Positions 32,974-40,387 of a DNA stretch of 64,000 nucleotides are shown here, piece by piece. Each line of letters opens with the position of its first letter. The stretch's first letter is position 1. The stretch is from Pseudomonadota bacterium (lineage in GTDB: Bacteria; Pseudomonadota; Gammaproteobacteria; Burkholderiales; Rhodocyclaceae). The translations under genes and the position numbers were made by a program. The notes under the pieces are model-generated. The model was not told where the DNA came from. It saw only the letters and a program-made list of their open reading frames with translations, and did not search any database. The stretch spans positions 1 to 64,000 of the forward strand of contig JAFEDH010000020.1 of NCBI GenBank assembly GCA_018241695.1. The letters run 5' to 3'.

Positions 32974-33474
32974 TCAGTGATGATGGTGGTGCTCGTCACT
33001 GGGCGGTGCATTGCCAAAATCCCGGACCTCGGCGGACACCCCGACGGTTTCAACCTTGCCATCGCTCCCCTTCACCTGCAGCACGATGGGAACCGTGGCG
33101 CCCGGCCTGAGCGGTTGCCTGAGCTCCATCAACATCAGATGGTAGCCGCCGGGCGACAGGGTCAGCGCCTTGCCGGGAGGAACATCCAGCCGGGACAGGC
33201 CACGCATCTTCATCACCCCGCCTTCCAGGCTCATGGCATGGAATTCGGCGGCGCCCGCCAGAGTGCTGCTGACACCGACAATGGATACGCCGGCCCTGCT
33301 GGAAAGCTGCATATAGGCCGCCCCGGTCTGCTGGCCCGGCACGGTGGCACGCACCCAGGGCTTGTTCACCTCGAGGTCGGCGGCAGCGGCAGGAATGGCG
33401 GCCGTGGCCAGCAGAATGTTCAAGACGCAGAAAATGCGGAAAAAACAGGTGGCGTCGATGCCGCGATATTTCAT
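32974..33474 (-). CDS. Periplasmic copper chaperone, PCu(A)C type
   Basis: PCu(A)C proteins carry Cu(I) in the periplasm, commonly to cytochrome c oxidase. This 166-residue protein has an N-terminal signal peptide (LLATAAIPAAAA) and the Cu(I) ligands in the usual spacing: HAM in FHAMSLEGGVMKM and HLM in GGYHLMLME. The C-terminus ends in five histidines (DEHHHHH), an additional metal-binding tail. The gene faces the RND pump gene and is divergent from the RegB-like kinase gene. That kinase senses redox state, so oxidase assembly is a reasonable shared theme. Confidence 0.9.
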   Translation of the reverse strand: MKYRGIDATCFFRIFCVLNILLATAAIPAAAADLEVNKPWVRATVPGQQTGAAYMQLSSRAGVSIVGVSSTLAGAAEFHAMSLEGGVMKMRGLSRLDVPPGKALTLSPGGYHLMLMELRQPLRPGATVPIVLQVKGSDGKVETVGVSAEVRDFGNAPPSDEHHHHH

Positions 33475-33603
33475 GACGGGAACCCCGGGATGGACAGAAA
33501 GCGGAGTCTACCGGGCTTCGCGCCAGCGCGCACCGCACTGCGGCACGTTGTCGCAGGCGTGCGCAAGGGGGCTGGTTAAAATCGGCGCACGGCCCTCTCC
33601 ATC

Positions 33604-34833
33604 ATGAATCTACCCCTTTCTCCCGATAATCTGCGCCGCATTTCCCTGTTGCGCATCACTACCCTCGTGGCGGCCATCGGCATGAGTGCGCTGGCCGCGC
33701 CCGTATTCCGCGTCCAGCCACAGCAGCAAATGCTGGCGGCGATCTGCGCCTTCTGGGCGGTTTGTGCCGGCGTGCTCTGGCACCGGATGCGGGCTTCGGA
33801 GGACGAGGTGTTCTGGCATCTGGCGGGAGACATCGCCCTGCTGACTGCATGGCTGATTTTTTGTGGCGGTGTCGCCAACCCGCTTACCGCCCTCTATCTC
33901 CTGCCGGTTGCGGCCGCCGCCGCGCTGCTGCGGGCTGGCCGGGCCTGGATGCTGGCCACATTCAGTGTCGCCGCCTATGCGGCCCTGTGGTTCATCGCCG
34001 TTCCCCTGACCGTGGAAGATACGGAACAGGCCGCCCGCATGCACGTCGCCGGCATGGGACTCACCTTCATCCTGTCCGCCGTATTGATCGTTGGCCTCGT
34101 CGGTCGCATGGGCGTCGCCCTGCGGATGCGGGAGCGGCAACTCGCCGCCGCACGTGAGCGCAGCCTGCGCGATCAGCACATCGTGGCGCTCGGCAGCATG
34201 GCCGCCGGCGCCGCCCATGCACTGGGCACGCCACTGGGCACGCTGGCCCTCCTGGCCGACGACATTGCCGATCAGGCAGCGAATGCCACACTGCACGAGG
34301 ATGCGGCCGAACTGCGCATCCAGGTGATGCGCTGCCGGGAGATATTGACCGGCCTGCTCACGGAAGCCGATACCGCCCGCGCCGAAAATGCGGATGCAAC
34401 CCTGGGCACGTGGCTGGAGCGGATACTGCACCGATTCCGGCAGCGCCGTGCGGAATGCACACCGCGTCTTGTGATCGATGCTGCCACCGCATCCCGCCGC
34501 ATCCGGCCGGATGCGGCGCTCGCCCAAAGTATCGACGACCTCCTGGATAACGCGGCCGACGCACGCCCCGATGGCATCGAACTGGGCGCCCGCAGCGAGG
34601 GCAGACAACTGGTGATCACCGTCCGCGACCGGGGGCCGGGCTTCAGCGCCACTGCGCTTGTCAAGGCAGGCCGGGAACCCTACAGCGCGAAGGATCACGG
34701 CATGGGGCTCGGTCTCTACCTGGCCCGGGCCAACGCCGAGCGTGCCGGTGGCGCCCTGATGCTGCGCAATGACGCCAGCGGTGCGGAAGTCCGCCTGCAG
34801 ATCCCGCTCGCCGGAGTGGAAGCGTCGCCATGA
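33604..34833 (+). CDS. regB: RegB/PrrB-like redox sensor histidine kinase
   Basis: A 409-residue inner-membrane kinase. The N-terminal ~170 residues contain about six hydrophobic helices with GGVANPL at residues 88-94, close to the GGxxNPF quinone-binding motif of RegB. The H-box has His205 in AHALGTPLGTL. A Cys follows in MRCREIL (Cys244), near where RegB keeps its redox-active Cys. The HATPase domain shows DDLLDNAADA, RDRGPGFS and GMGLGLYLA. It overlaps the RegA-like regulator gene by four bases, the usual pairing for this redox system controlling respiration, carbon and nitrogen genes. Confidence 0.85.
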   Translation: MNLPLSPDNLRRISLLRITTLVAAIGMSALAAPVFRVQPQQQMLAAICAFWAVCAGVLWHRMRASEDEVFWHLAGDIALLTAWLIFCGGVANPLTALYLLPVAAAAALLRAGRAWMLATFSVAAYAALWFIAVPLTVEDTEQAARMHVAGMGLTFILSAVLIVGLVGRMGVALRMRERQLAAARERSLRDQHIVALGSMAAGAAHALGTPLGTLALLADDIADQAANATLHEDAAELRIQVMRCREILTGLLTEADTARAENADATLGTWLERILHRFRQRRAECTPRLVIDAATASRRIRPDAALAQSIDDLLDNAADARPDGIELGARSEGRQLVITVRDRGPGFSATALVKAGREPYSAKDHGMGLGLYLARANAERAGGALMLRNDASGAEVRLQIPLAGVEASP

Positions 34834-35351
34834 AACTGCTGCTGGTGGATGACGATCCCGTCTTCAGCCGCATCGCGGCACGCACCCTGGGCCGGCGGGG
34901 CTTCGAGGTGGCCTGCGCCGGCAACTGCGCAGACGCCCTCGGCCTCCTCGATGCCGACGTGGCCTGCGCCGTGGTGGACCTGGTCCTGGGAGAGGAATCG
35001 GGACTGGCGCTGGTCGCCCGGTTACGGGCGGCGCAACCGGAAATCCGTATCCTCGTGCTCACCGGCTATGCCAGCATCGCCACGGCGGTGGAGGCGGTCA
35101 AGCTCGGGGCCGACAACTATCTGGCCAAGCCCGCCGACGTGGACAGCATCATCGCCGCGCTACGCTTGCGCGCACCCAATCCGGACCTTCCCACCCCCTC
35201 GACCCCGCTCTCCGTTGACCGGCTCGAATGGGAGCACATCCAGCGCGTCCTGACGGATCACGCGGGCAATATCTCCGCCACCGCCCGCGCGCTGAAAATG
35301 CACCGCCGCACCCTGCAGCGCAAGCTGGCGAAACGCCCGGTCAGGGATTGA
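34830..35351 (+). CDS. regA: RegA/PrrA/ActR-like response regulator
   Basis: A 173-residue regulator with a receiver domain (LLLVDDDPVFSR, phospho-acceptor Asp50 in VVDLVLGEESG, and ..NYLAKPAD with the conserved Lys). A short Fis-type helix-turn-helix follows: WEHIQRVLTDHAGNISATAR then ALKMHRRTLQRKLAKR. The ALKMHRRTLQRKL ending is the RegA hallmark. Coupled start with the sensor gene supports one two-component system. It probably tunes genes to the redox state of the quinone pool, as its family does. Confidence 0.9.
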   Translation: MKLLLVDDDPVFSRIAARTLGRRGFEVACAGNCADALGLLDADVACAVVDLVLGEESGLALVARLRAAQPEIRILVLTGYASIATAVEAVKLGADNYLAKPADVDSIIAALRLRAPNPDLPTPSTPLSVDRLEWEHIQRVLTDHAGNISATARALKMHRRTLQRKLAKRPVRD

Positions 35352-35451
35352 CCGGCAACCCGTCTGCCCGACGCCTCCGGCTTCCCGATGCCAGGGCAAC
35401 TCTTGCGATGCCGGCCGGGAGAGGTTCAGAAAGCGGAACCGCGCGGACCCG

Positions 35452-36894
35452 CTATTCACGGACCGGTATTCCCTGCAACCGGGTCTGGTACGCCTTTGCC
35501 CGGGCCGCCTGCTGCTGCTCACGCTCCCGGCCTGTCACTGGCACGGCGGGCGAGGGCAGCGCGTCCTTCAGATTCGCCATCTTCACGACCCGAACGCCGA
35601 GGATGGCCGTCCTGACCTGTTCGTCTGTGGGCCGCAATCCCTGCCACCGAATCGCGAAAAGGCCGGTGTGCAGCCCGACGGTATCCAGCCAGTTCCAGAC
35701 TCCGGGATCTTGCGCTGAAATCACGTAGGTGATGGTGCCGTCATCATTGGGCTTCACCTGTTTCTGGGTCAGGCTGCTGGTGTGCCTCGTGTATTCGGGG
35801 GCCACCCCCCACACATCGGCGATCTGGAAGCCGAGATAGCGTGCACCAAGAGGGGCAAGGGTCAGGACCAATGCCTCGTCGTCCTGCAGATTGAACCACC
35901 CGCCCGAGGCGTAACCCCAGCCGCCGGCGCGTGCCCACAGGGGTTTTACGCTATTTGCGGGCGAGTTGTAGGTTCTCTGGTCGAAATACTCGAGCCAGAA
36001 CGGGGTGATCTTTTTGAGGATCGCTGCTGCATCTTCCGCGATTTGCGCATCACTCCTTGCAGTATGAGGAATGACCGGATCGGTGCGTCCGATCCTGAGC
36101 GGATTGGGTATTTCCGTTCCCCAATCGACCAGCGTATCTCTCACGACCACGTGCAAGCGCCTTGCCGTGACCGGTGTCTGGATGTGGTTTTTCCTGCCGT
36201 TCGCAGGATCGCTGTCGATAGTGATGACGAAGTTTCCATCCGGACCGGTTTGGAGGCTATCTGCCGCCAAGGCTGCCAGCACCTTGGCGCCCTCGGCATT
36301 CATCGCCGTTGTGCCCGGAATCGCCTCGTAAAGCAGAAACATCTCCATCGCCGGTCCCGGGTGATTGCGGTGGCCATGGATCTCGTATCGCTTGTCTCCG
36401 TCAACAGCGAACATCCGGTAGAAATTGTCCGGGTTATCCACTCCATAGCCCGAACCTCTCACCATCAGCCTGCCATAGTGGTGAGCGGCATTGGCCGACC
36501 AGACAATGGCCGGAGCATCCGGATCGGCAAGTGCATAGTTTGCGGCCGTCAGCGCGATCGCCTCGACCGCGTTGGCCAGCGTTTTCCCGCCATCCCGGTA
36601 GCGTGCCAGGGGGTGGGAGGCGTAGGTCACGGTCGCGTCATGGATGGCTTTGCGCATTGCCGGCTGTTCCATGATGTGCAGCGAATGCCTGTCGAACGCG
36701 ATCTGGGATTTCCAGTCGATCACAGCGGAGCGTTCGGTCAATGCGCCTGCCTCTCTGGCCCCGGCCTCCCCAGCCTGCGCGGGCAGGGAAAGCATGGACA
36801 GGGCGACGATTGCCAGCCCCGCCCCCCGGAGCAATCTTCGTGGTGTCTCAAGCTCCACGAAACACGTGCGGATGATTTGCAGGACCGGCTTCAT
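35452..36894 (-). CDS. Secreted DUF1254/DUF1214-type protein
   Basis: A 480-residue exported protein of unknown function. An N-terminal hydrophobic signal (LLRGAGLAIVALSMLSLPAQAG) ends in an AQA-type cleavage site. The C-terminal third contains features I associate with DUF1214: a long aromatic-rich region with ALVLTLAPLGARYLGFQIAD followed by LTQKQVKPNDDGTITYVISA and PGVWNWLDTVGLHTGLFAIR. Members are found in many Gram-negative catabolic loci. It lies downstream of an SDR and HMG-CoA lyase on the same strand, with a 130-base gap, so a catabolic role is possible but unproven. Confidence 0.65.
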   Translation of the reverse strand: MKPVLQIIRTCFVELETPRRLLRGAGLAIVALSMLSLPAQAGEAGAREAGALTERSAVIDWKSQIAFDRHSLHIMEQPAMRKAIHDATVTYASHPLARYRDGGKTLANAVEAIALTAANYALADPDAPAIVWSANAAHHYGRLMVRGSGYGVDNPDNFYRMFAVDGDKRYEIHGHRNHPGPAMEMFLLYEAIPGTTAMNAEGAKVLAALAADSLQTGPDGNFVITIDSDPANGRKNHIQTPVTARRLHVVVRDTLVDWGTEIPNPLRIGRTDPVIPHTARSDAQIAEDAAAILKKITPFWLEYFDQRTYNSPANSVKPLWARAGGWGYASGGWFNLQDDEALVLTLAPLGARYLGFQIADVWGVAPEYTRHTSSLTQKQVKPNDDGTITYVISAQDPGVWNWLDTVGLHTGLFAIRWQGLRPTDEQVRTAILGVRVVKMANLKDALPSPAVPVTGREREQQQAARAKAYQTRLQGIPVRE

Positions 36895-37024
36895 TCGAAT
36901 TCTCCTTCACACATTCAGATGATGGATGGTTGCGCCGGGGCCATCCACGATCGATGCTCCGGCGCAATCGTCACGCACGGCCCCGCATGCCTTCATGGGC
37001 CGGGCGACAAGACTGCGGCCCGGC

Positions 37025-37774
37025 TCAGGCGCACATGAAGCCGCCATCGACCACCAGCGCATGACCGGTGACGAAGCTGGATTTCGATGAACTGAGCCAG
37101 AGCACCGCCTCGGCGATTTCCTCGGCCTCGCCCATGCGACCCATCGGGCACATGGAATCGAGATGGGCCTTCATCGCCGGGTTGTCGATCATGGGCGCGG
37201 TCATCGGTGTCACGATCACCCCGGGGCAAACCGCATTGACACGGATTTTTTCCTTGGCGTAGCGCAGGGCCGCGGAGCGGGTCATGCCCACCACGGCATG
37301 CTTGCTGGCGCAGTATTCCAGCGTGCCGCTGCCGCTCACCCCGGCGATGGAAGCGGTATTGACGATGGTGCCGCCCCCCTGCTTGCGCATCTGCGCCACG
37401 GCATACTTGATGCCGTGGGCCACGCCCATCACGTTCACCTCTATGGTGCGGCGGAAAACCGCCATGTCGATGACAGGATCCGAACCGGAGATGCCGGCAT
37501 TGTTGAACATGCAATCCAGTCGGCCGAATTCGCTCACCGCCCGGTCCACCAGGATGGCAACCTCGCCTTCCTGGGCCACATTGCACGCCTGGGCCGCAGC
37601 CCGACCGCCGGCGGCGCGGATCATCGCCACGGTTTCCTCGATGGCGGACAGATTGACATCCGAAACCACCACCGCGGCGCCCTCGCGGGCATAGAGCAGG
37701 GCCGATGCCCGGCCGATACCGCCTCCCGCGCCAGTGACAATCGCTACCTTGTCTTTCAGCGTATCCACGCGCAT
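37025..37774 (-). CDS. SDR-family NAD(P)-dependent oxidoreductase
   Basis: A 249-residue classical short-chain dehydrogenase. It shows the cofactor motif VTGAGGGIGRA, an Asp after beta-2 (VVSDVN) suggesting NAD preference, the NNAG motif in FNNAGIS, the catalytic Ser in NTASIAGVSG, YCASK (Tyr and Lys), and VCPGVIVTPM. The substrate is unknown: an alcohol, hydroxysteroid or 3-hydroxyacyl group would each fit. It starts 33 bases after the HMG-CoA lyase stop, so the two form an operon. Confidence 0.9.
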   Translation of the reverse strand: MRVDTLKDKVAIVTGAGGGIGRASALLYAREGAAVVVSDVNLSAIEETVAMIRAAGGRAAAQACNVAQEGEVAILVDRAVSEFGRLDCMFNNAGISGSDPVIDMAVFRRTIEVNVMGVAHGIKYAVAQMRKQGGGTIVNTASIAGVSGSGTLEYCASKHAVVGMTRSAALRYAKEKIRVNAVCPGVIVTPMTAPMIDNPAMKAHLDSMCPMGRMGEAEEIAEAVLWLSSSKSSFVTGHALVVDGGFMCA

Positions 37775-37807
37775 CTCCTTCTTGGTTGTAAGTCGTTCAT
37801 CGGATGG

Positions 37808-38710
37808 TCAATGTACCGCCACGCCTGCCCGCGCCAGCGCGGATTGCGGCGGGCGCCCCAGCTGCGCGCCGATCCAGCGCGCCGTCGCCACCAGCCGCGG
37901 CAGATCGATGCCGGTGGCGATGCCCAAGCCCTGCATCAGATACACCACATCCTCGGTTGCCACATTACCCGAAGCGCCCGGCGCATAGGGACAACCGCCA
38001 AGGCCCGCGACAGAGCAGTCGAACATGGCGACACCCATTTCCAGCGAAGCATAGATGTTGGCCACGGCCATGCCGTAGGTGTCGTGGTAATGGCCGATCA
38101 GCCGGTCCACCGGCACATGGCCGGCCACCGCCTCGACCACGCGCCGGATCGAGGCGGGCGTGCCCACGCCGATGGTGTCGCCCAGATCGATTTCCACGCA
38201 GCCCATGTCGAACAGCGCCCGGGCGATCCCGGCCACGGCATCGGGCCTGACCTCACCCTCGTACGGACAGCCCGCGACGCAGGAAACATATCCCTTCACG
38301 GCCACGCCGGCATCCCGGGCCGCGGCCACCACCGGACGGAAACGCTCCAGGGCCTCTGCGATGGAGCAATTGGTGTTCTTGCGGGAAAAGCTTTCCGATG
38401 CCGCCGCGAACACCGCCACTTCGCGTGCCCCGGCCGCCCGCGCCGCCTCGAAGCCCTGCAGGTTGGGCACCAGCACCGTGTAGGCGAGTCCGGGCCGGTG
38501 TGGCGCGGCGCGCAGCACCTCGGCGGCGTCCGCCATCTGTGGCACCCAGCGGGGAGAAACAAAAGCCGTGGCCTCGATGGCGGACAAGCCCGCATCGGCA
38601 AGGCGGGCGATCAGTTCCAGCTTGATCGCGGTGGGCACCGGCTGCTTTTCATTCTGCAGTCCGTCACGCGGGCCGACGTCGATCAGCTTGACTCTGGCGG
38701 GAAGCGTCAT
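37808..38710 (-). CDS. mvaB: Hydroxymethylglutaryl-CoA lyase
   Basis: This enzyme cleaves HMG-CoA to acetoacetate and acetyl-CoA, the last step of leucine and some isoprenoid catabolism. The 300-residue TIM barrel has VGPRDGLQNEKQPVP (catalytic Arg, metal Asp), CVAGCPYEGEV, the metal ligands HYHDTYGMA and the lyase loop GLGGCPYAPGASGNVATEDV with its active-site Cys. It is transcribed with the downstream SDR and is divergent from an enoyl-CoA hydratase gene, forming an acyl-CoA breakdown locus. Confidence 0.96.
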   Translation of the reverse strand: MTLPARVKLIDVGPRDGLQNEKQPVPTAIKLELIARLADAGLSAIEATAFVSPRWVPQMADAAEVLRAAPHRPGLAYTVLVPNLQGFEAARAAGAREVAVFAAASESFSRKNTNCSIAEALERFRPVVAAARDAGVAVKGYVSCVAGCPYEGEVRPDAVAGIARALFDMGCVEIDLGDTIGVGTPASIRRVVEAVAGHVPVDRLIGHYHDTYGMAVANIYASLEMGVAMFDCSVAGLGGCPYAPGASGNVATEDVVYLMQGLGIATGIDLPRLVATARWIGAQLGRPPQSALARAGVAVH

Positions 38711-38877
38711 GGAATGTTGAACCGTACCGTGCGGCGAAGAATGCCGGCAGCGCCTCGTACCAGATACACCCCGCTGCGGCGGCGAAAATTAAATTGATAC
38801 ACTCACGACTTTCCGATTCTACCCGCGCGGCGTTCCCGGCAATTTTCCACGACCGCCACAATTACAGGAGACTGTTC

Positions 38878-39642
38878 ATGCAAACCCAGGCCCTCGTGCT
38901 CTCCCGGATCGACGGCAACGTCGCCCTCCTCTCCCTGAACAAGCCCCGGGCCATGAACGTCGTCGATTTCGATCTCAACGATGCCCTGCGCGCCGCGATC
39001 CAGGCCCTCGGCCCCGATGTCCGCGCCGTGGTGCTCAAGGCCGAGGGACCGGCCTTTTCGGGTGGTGGCAACATCCGTTCGATGCAGGAAAACATGGCCA
39101 CCATCGAGGACTTCATCGCCCGCCTGATCGACAATTTCCATGGCCTGATCCGCACCCTGCGCGGCCTGCCGGTCCCCCTGGTGGTGGCAGTCAATGGCGC
39201 CGCGGCCGGAGGTGGCTTTTCTCTCGCGCTCACCGGCGATCTGCTGGTGGCCGGCGCATCGGCCAAGTTCGTGGTGGCCTACCCCAAACTCGCGGTTTCC
39301 ACCGACGGGGGCCTCAGCTACTCCCTCGAACGGCGGCTGGGCGCCCAGCGCGCCCAGGAACTGCTGCTCACCAACGCCACCCTTTCCGCTGATGAGGCCA
39401 AAACGCTGGGGCTCGTCACCCAGGTGGTGGCGGACGACCAGATCGAGACCGCGGCCCTCGCCCTGGCGCACAAGGTCGCAGCCCTGCCGGCGCGGGCCGT
39501 CCGCGAGATCAAGGGCCTGTTCGGTGATGCCGCGGGACTCTCGCAGCGTCTCGATGCTGAAAAGGCAGCTTTCCTGCGCTGTGTGGCGCAAGACGATTTC
39601 CGGGCGGCAGTCACGGCCTTCCTCACCCCGCGCAAGGGCTGA
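38878..39642 (+). CDS. Enoyl-CoA hydratase/isomerase family protein
   Basis: A 254-residue crotonase-fold enzyme that hydrates or isomerises enoyl-CoA thioesters. Diagnostic segments are RIDGNVALLSLNKPRAMNVV, the oxyanion-hole strand KAEGPAFSGGGNIRSMQ, and AVNGAAAGGGFSLALTGDLL. The usual second Glu of true hydratases is not evident (KLAVSTDGGLSYSL instead). It may therefore be an isomerase or thioesterase-like member rather than a classical hydratase. The ATG at 38878 has CAGGAG seven bases upstream. It is divergent from HMG-CoA lyase. Confidence 0.88.
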   Translation: MQTQALVLSRIDGNVALLSLNKPRAMNVVDFDLNDALRAAIQALGPDVRAVVLKAEGPAFSGGGNIRSMQENMATIEDFIARLIDNFHGLIRTLRGLPVPLVVAVNGAAAGGGFSLALTGDLLVAGASAKFVVAYPKLAVSTDGGLSYSLERRLGAQRAQELLLTNATLSADEAKTLGLVTQVVADDQIETAALALAHKVAALPARAVREIKGLFGDAAGLSQRLDAEKAAFLRCVAQDDFRAAVTAFLTPRKG

Positions 39643-39682
39643 GGCAGGGCCGTAAGCGGCCGCAGGACCATTCGTGCCTGTT

Positions 39683-40156
39683 TCAGGCATGCACCTGCTG
39701 GCACTCCTTGAAACAGGCGGCGCAGGCGTCCGCGCAGACGCGGCATTCCCGATACTGCTTTTCGTGCTTGCGGCACTCGGTTTCACAATCCTGCATCACC
39801 GGTAGCGCCGCGCTGGCGAAAGCCGGCAGATAGGGAGAGTTCCAGGTCGCCAGCTGACGCAGAGTATGGGCCACGGCCATCATCTGCTCGACCGAGCGGG
39901 CGCAGGCCGCCATCGAAGTGTCGCCATGACCAAGGTGCTCGATGCAGTGACCGATGCAGGCCTCACCGAACATGACGCAATGCGTGGCTGCATGGGTCAG
40001 GGCCATGTAAGGCCGGCTGCCGCCATGGCCTTCCGGGTGATCGTGGTTGCCGTGGCCGGCGGGATCCTCGGCCGCAACCGCCGTACTGCCGGAAGCCATC
40101 CCGAGATAGCCGGCTGCCAGCGCACTGGCGGTAAGCAGGGCATTGCGTCTGTCCAT
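39683..40156 (-). CDS. Four-helix-bundle copper-binding (DUF326-type) protein
   Basis: A 157-residue Cys- and His-rich protein. A twin-arginine-like start (MDRRNALLTASALAAGYLGM) suggests export. After an His-rich linker (HGNHDHPEGHGG) come helices with repeated Cys: CVMFGEACIGHCIEHLG, MAACARSVEQM, CETECRKH and CRVCADACAACFKECQQ. This pattern matches DUF326 copper-storage bundles such as Csp. The ATG at 40156 has AAGGA upstream. The longer frame was rejected because it covers a probable promoter region. It is divergent from a TonB receptor gene, so copper uptake and storage may be co-controlled. Confidence 0.85.
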   Translation of the reverse strand: MDRRNALLTASALAAGYLGMASGSTAVAAEDPAGHGNHDHPEGHGGSRPYMALTHAATHCVMFGEACIGHCIEHLGHGDTSMAACARSVEQMMAVAHTLRQLATWNSPYLPAFASAALPVMQDCETECRKHEKQYRECRVCADACAACFKECQQVHA

Positions 40157-40182
40157 GATGAGATCCTTTCCTGTGGAGATTG

Positions 40183-40207
40183 GGCAAGGTGGCCATTGTG
40201 CCTTGCC
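40183..40207. promoter_or_regulatory. Candidate operator upstream of the copper-binding protein gene
   Basis: An inverted repeat GGCAAGG (40183-40189) and CCTTGCC (40201-40207) with an 11-base spacer lies 27 bases upstream of the copper-binding protein start, in the 231-base divergent region. MerR-type copper regulators bind repeats of this general kind, but no regulator gene is adjacent and the assignment is tentative. The rest of this region is GC-rich with no other clear signal. Confidence 0.35.
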
Positions 40208-40387
40208 GGAGATCAAAAAGGGATGACGCAGCAGCCCTGAAGGGCGGCATTCCCGACATCCGGGGCCATGCGCGGGGCATCGCGTCGTGCCCGGCCGGCG
40301 CGACACCATGTCGCACCCGGTGCGCGCTCGCCGGTGGTGAAATGCGGACCCGTTCGATCGGCCCTGTTCCGCACATTCCCTATCCGC

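Noticed and set aside
37163-38797. A 544-codon plus-strand frame across the SDR and HMG-CoA lyase genes
   Set aside because: It crosses two well-supported minus-strand genes and their gap. The product is His/Gly/Arg-rich with no domain.
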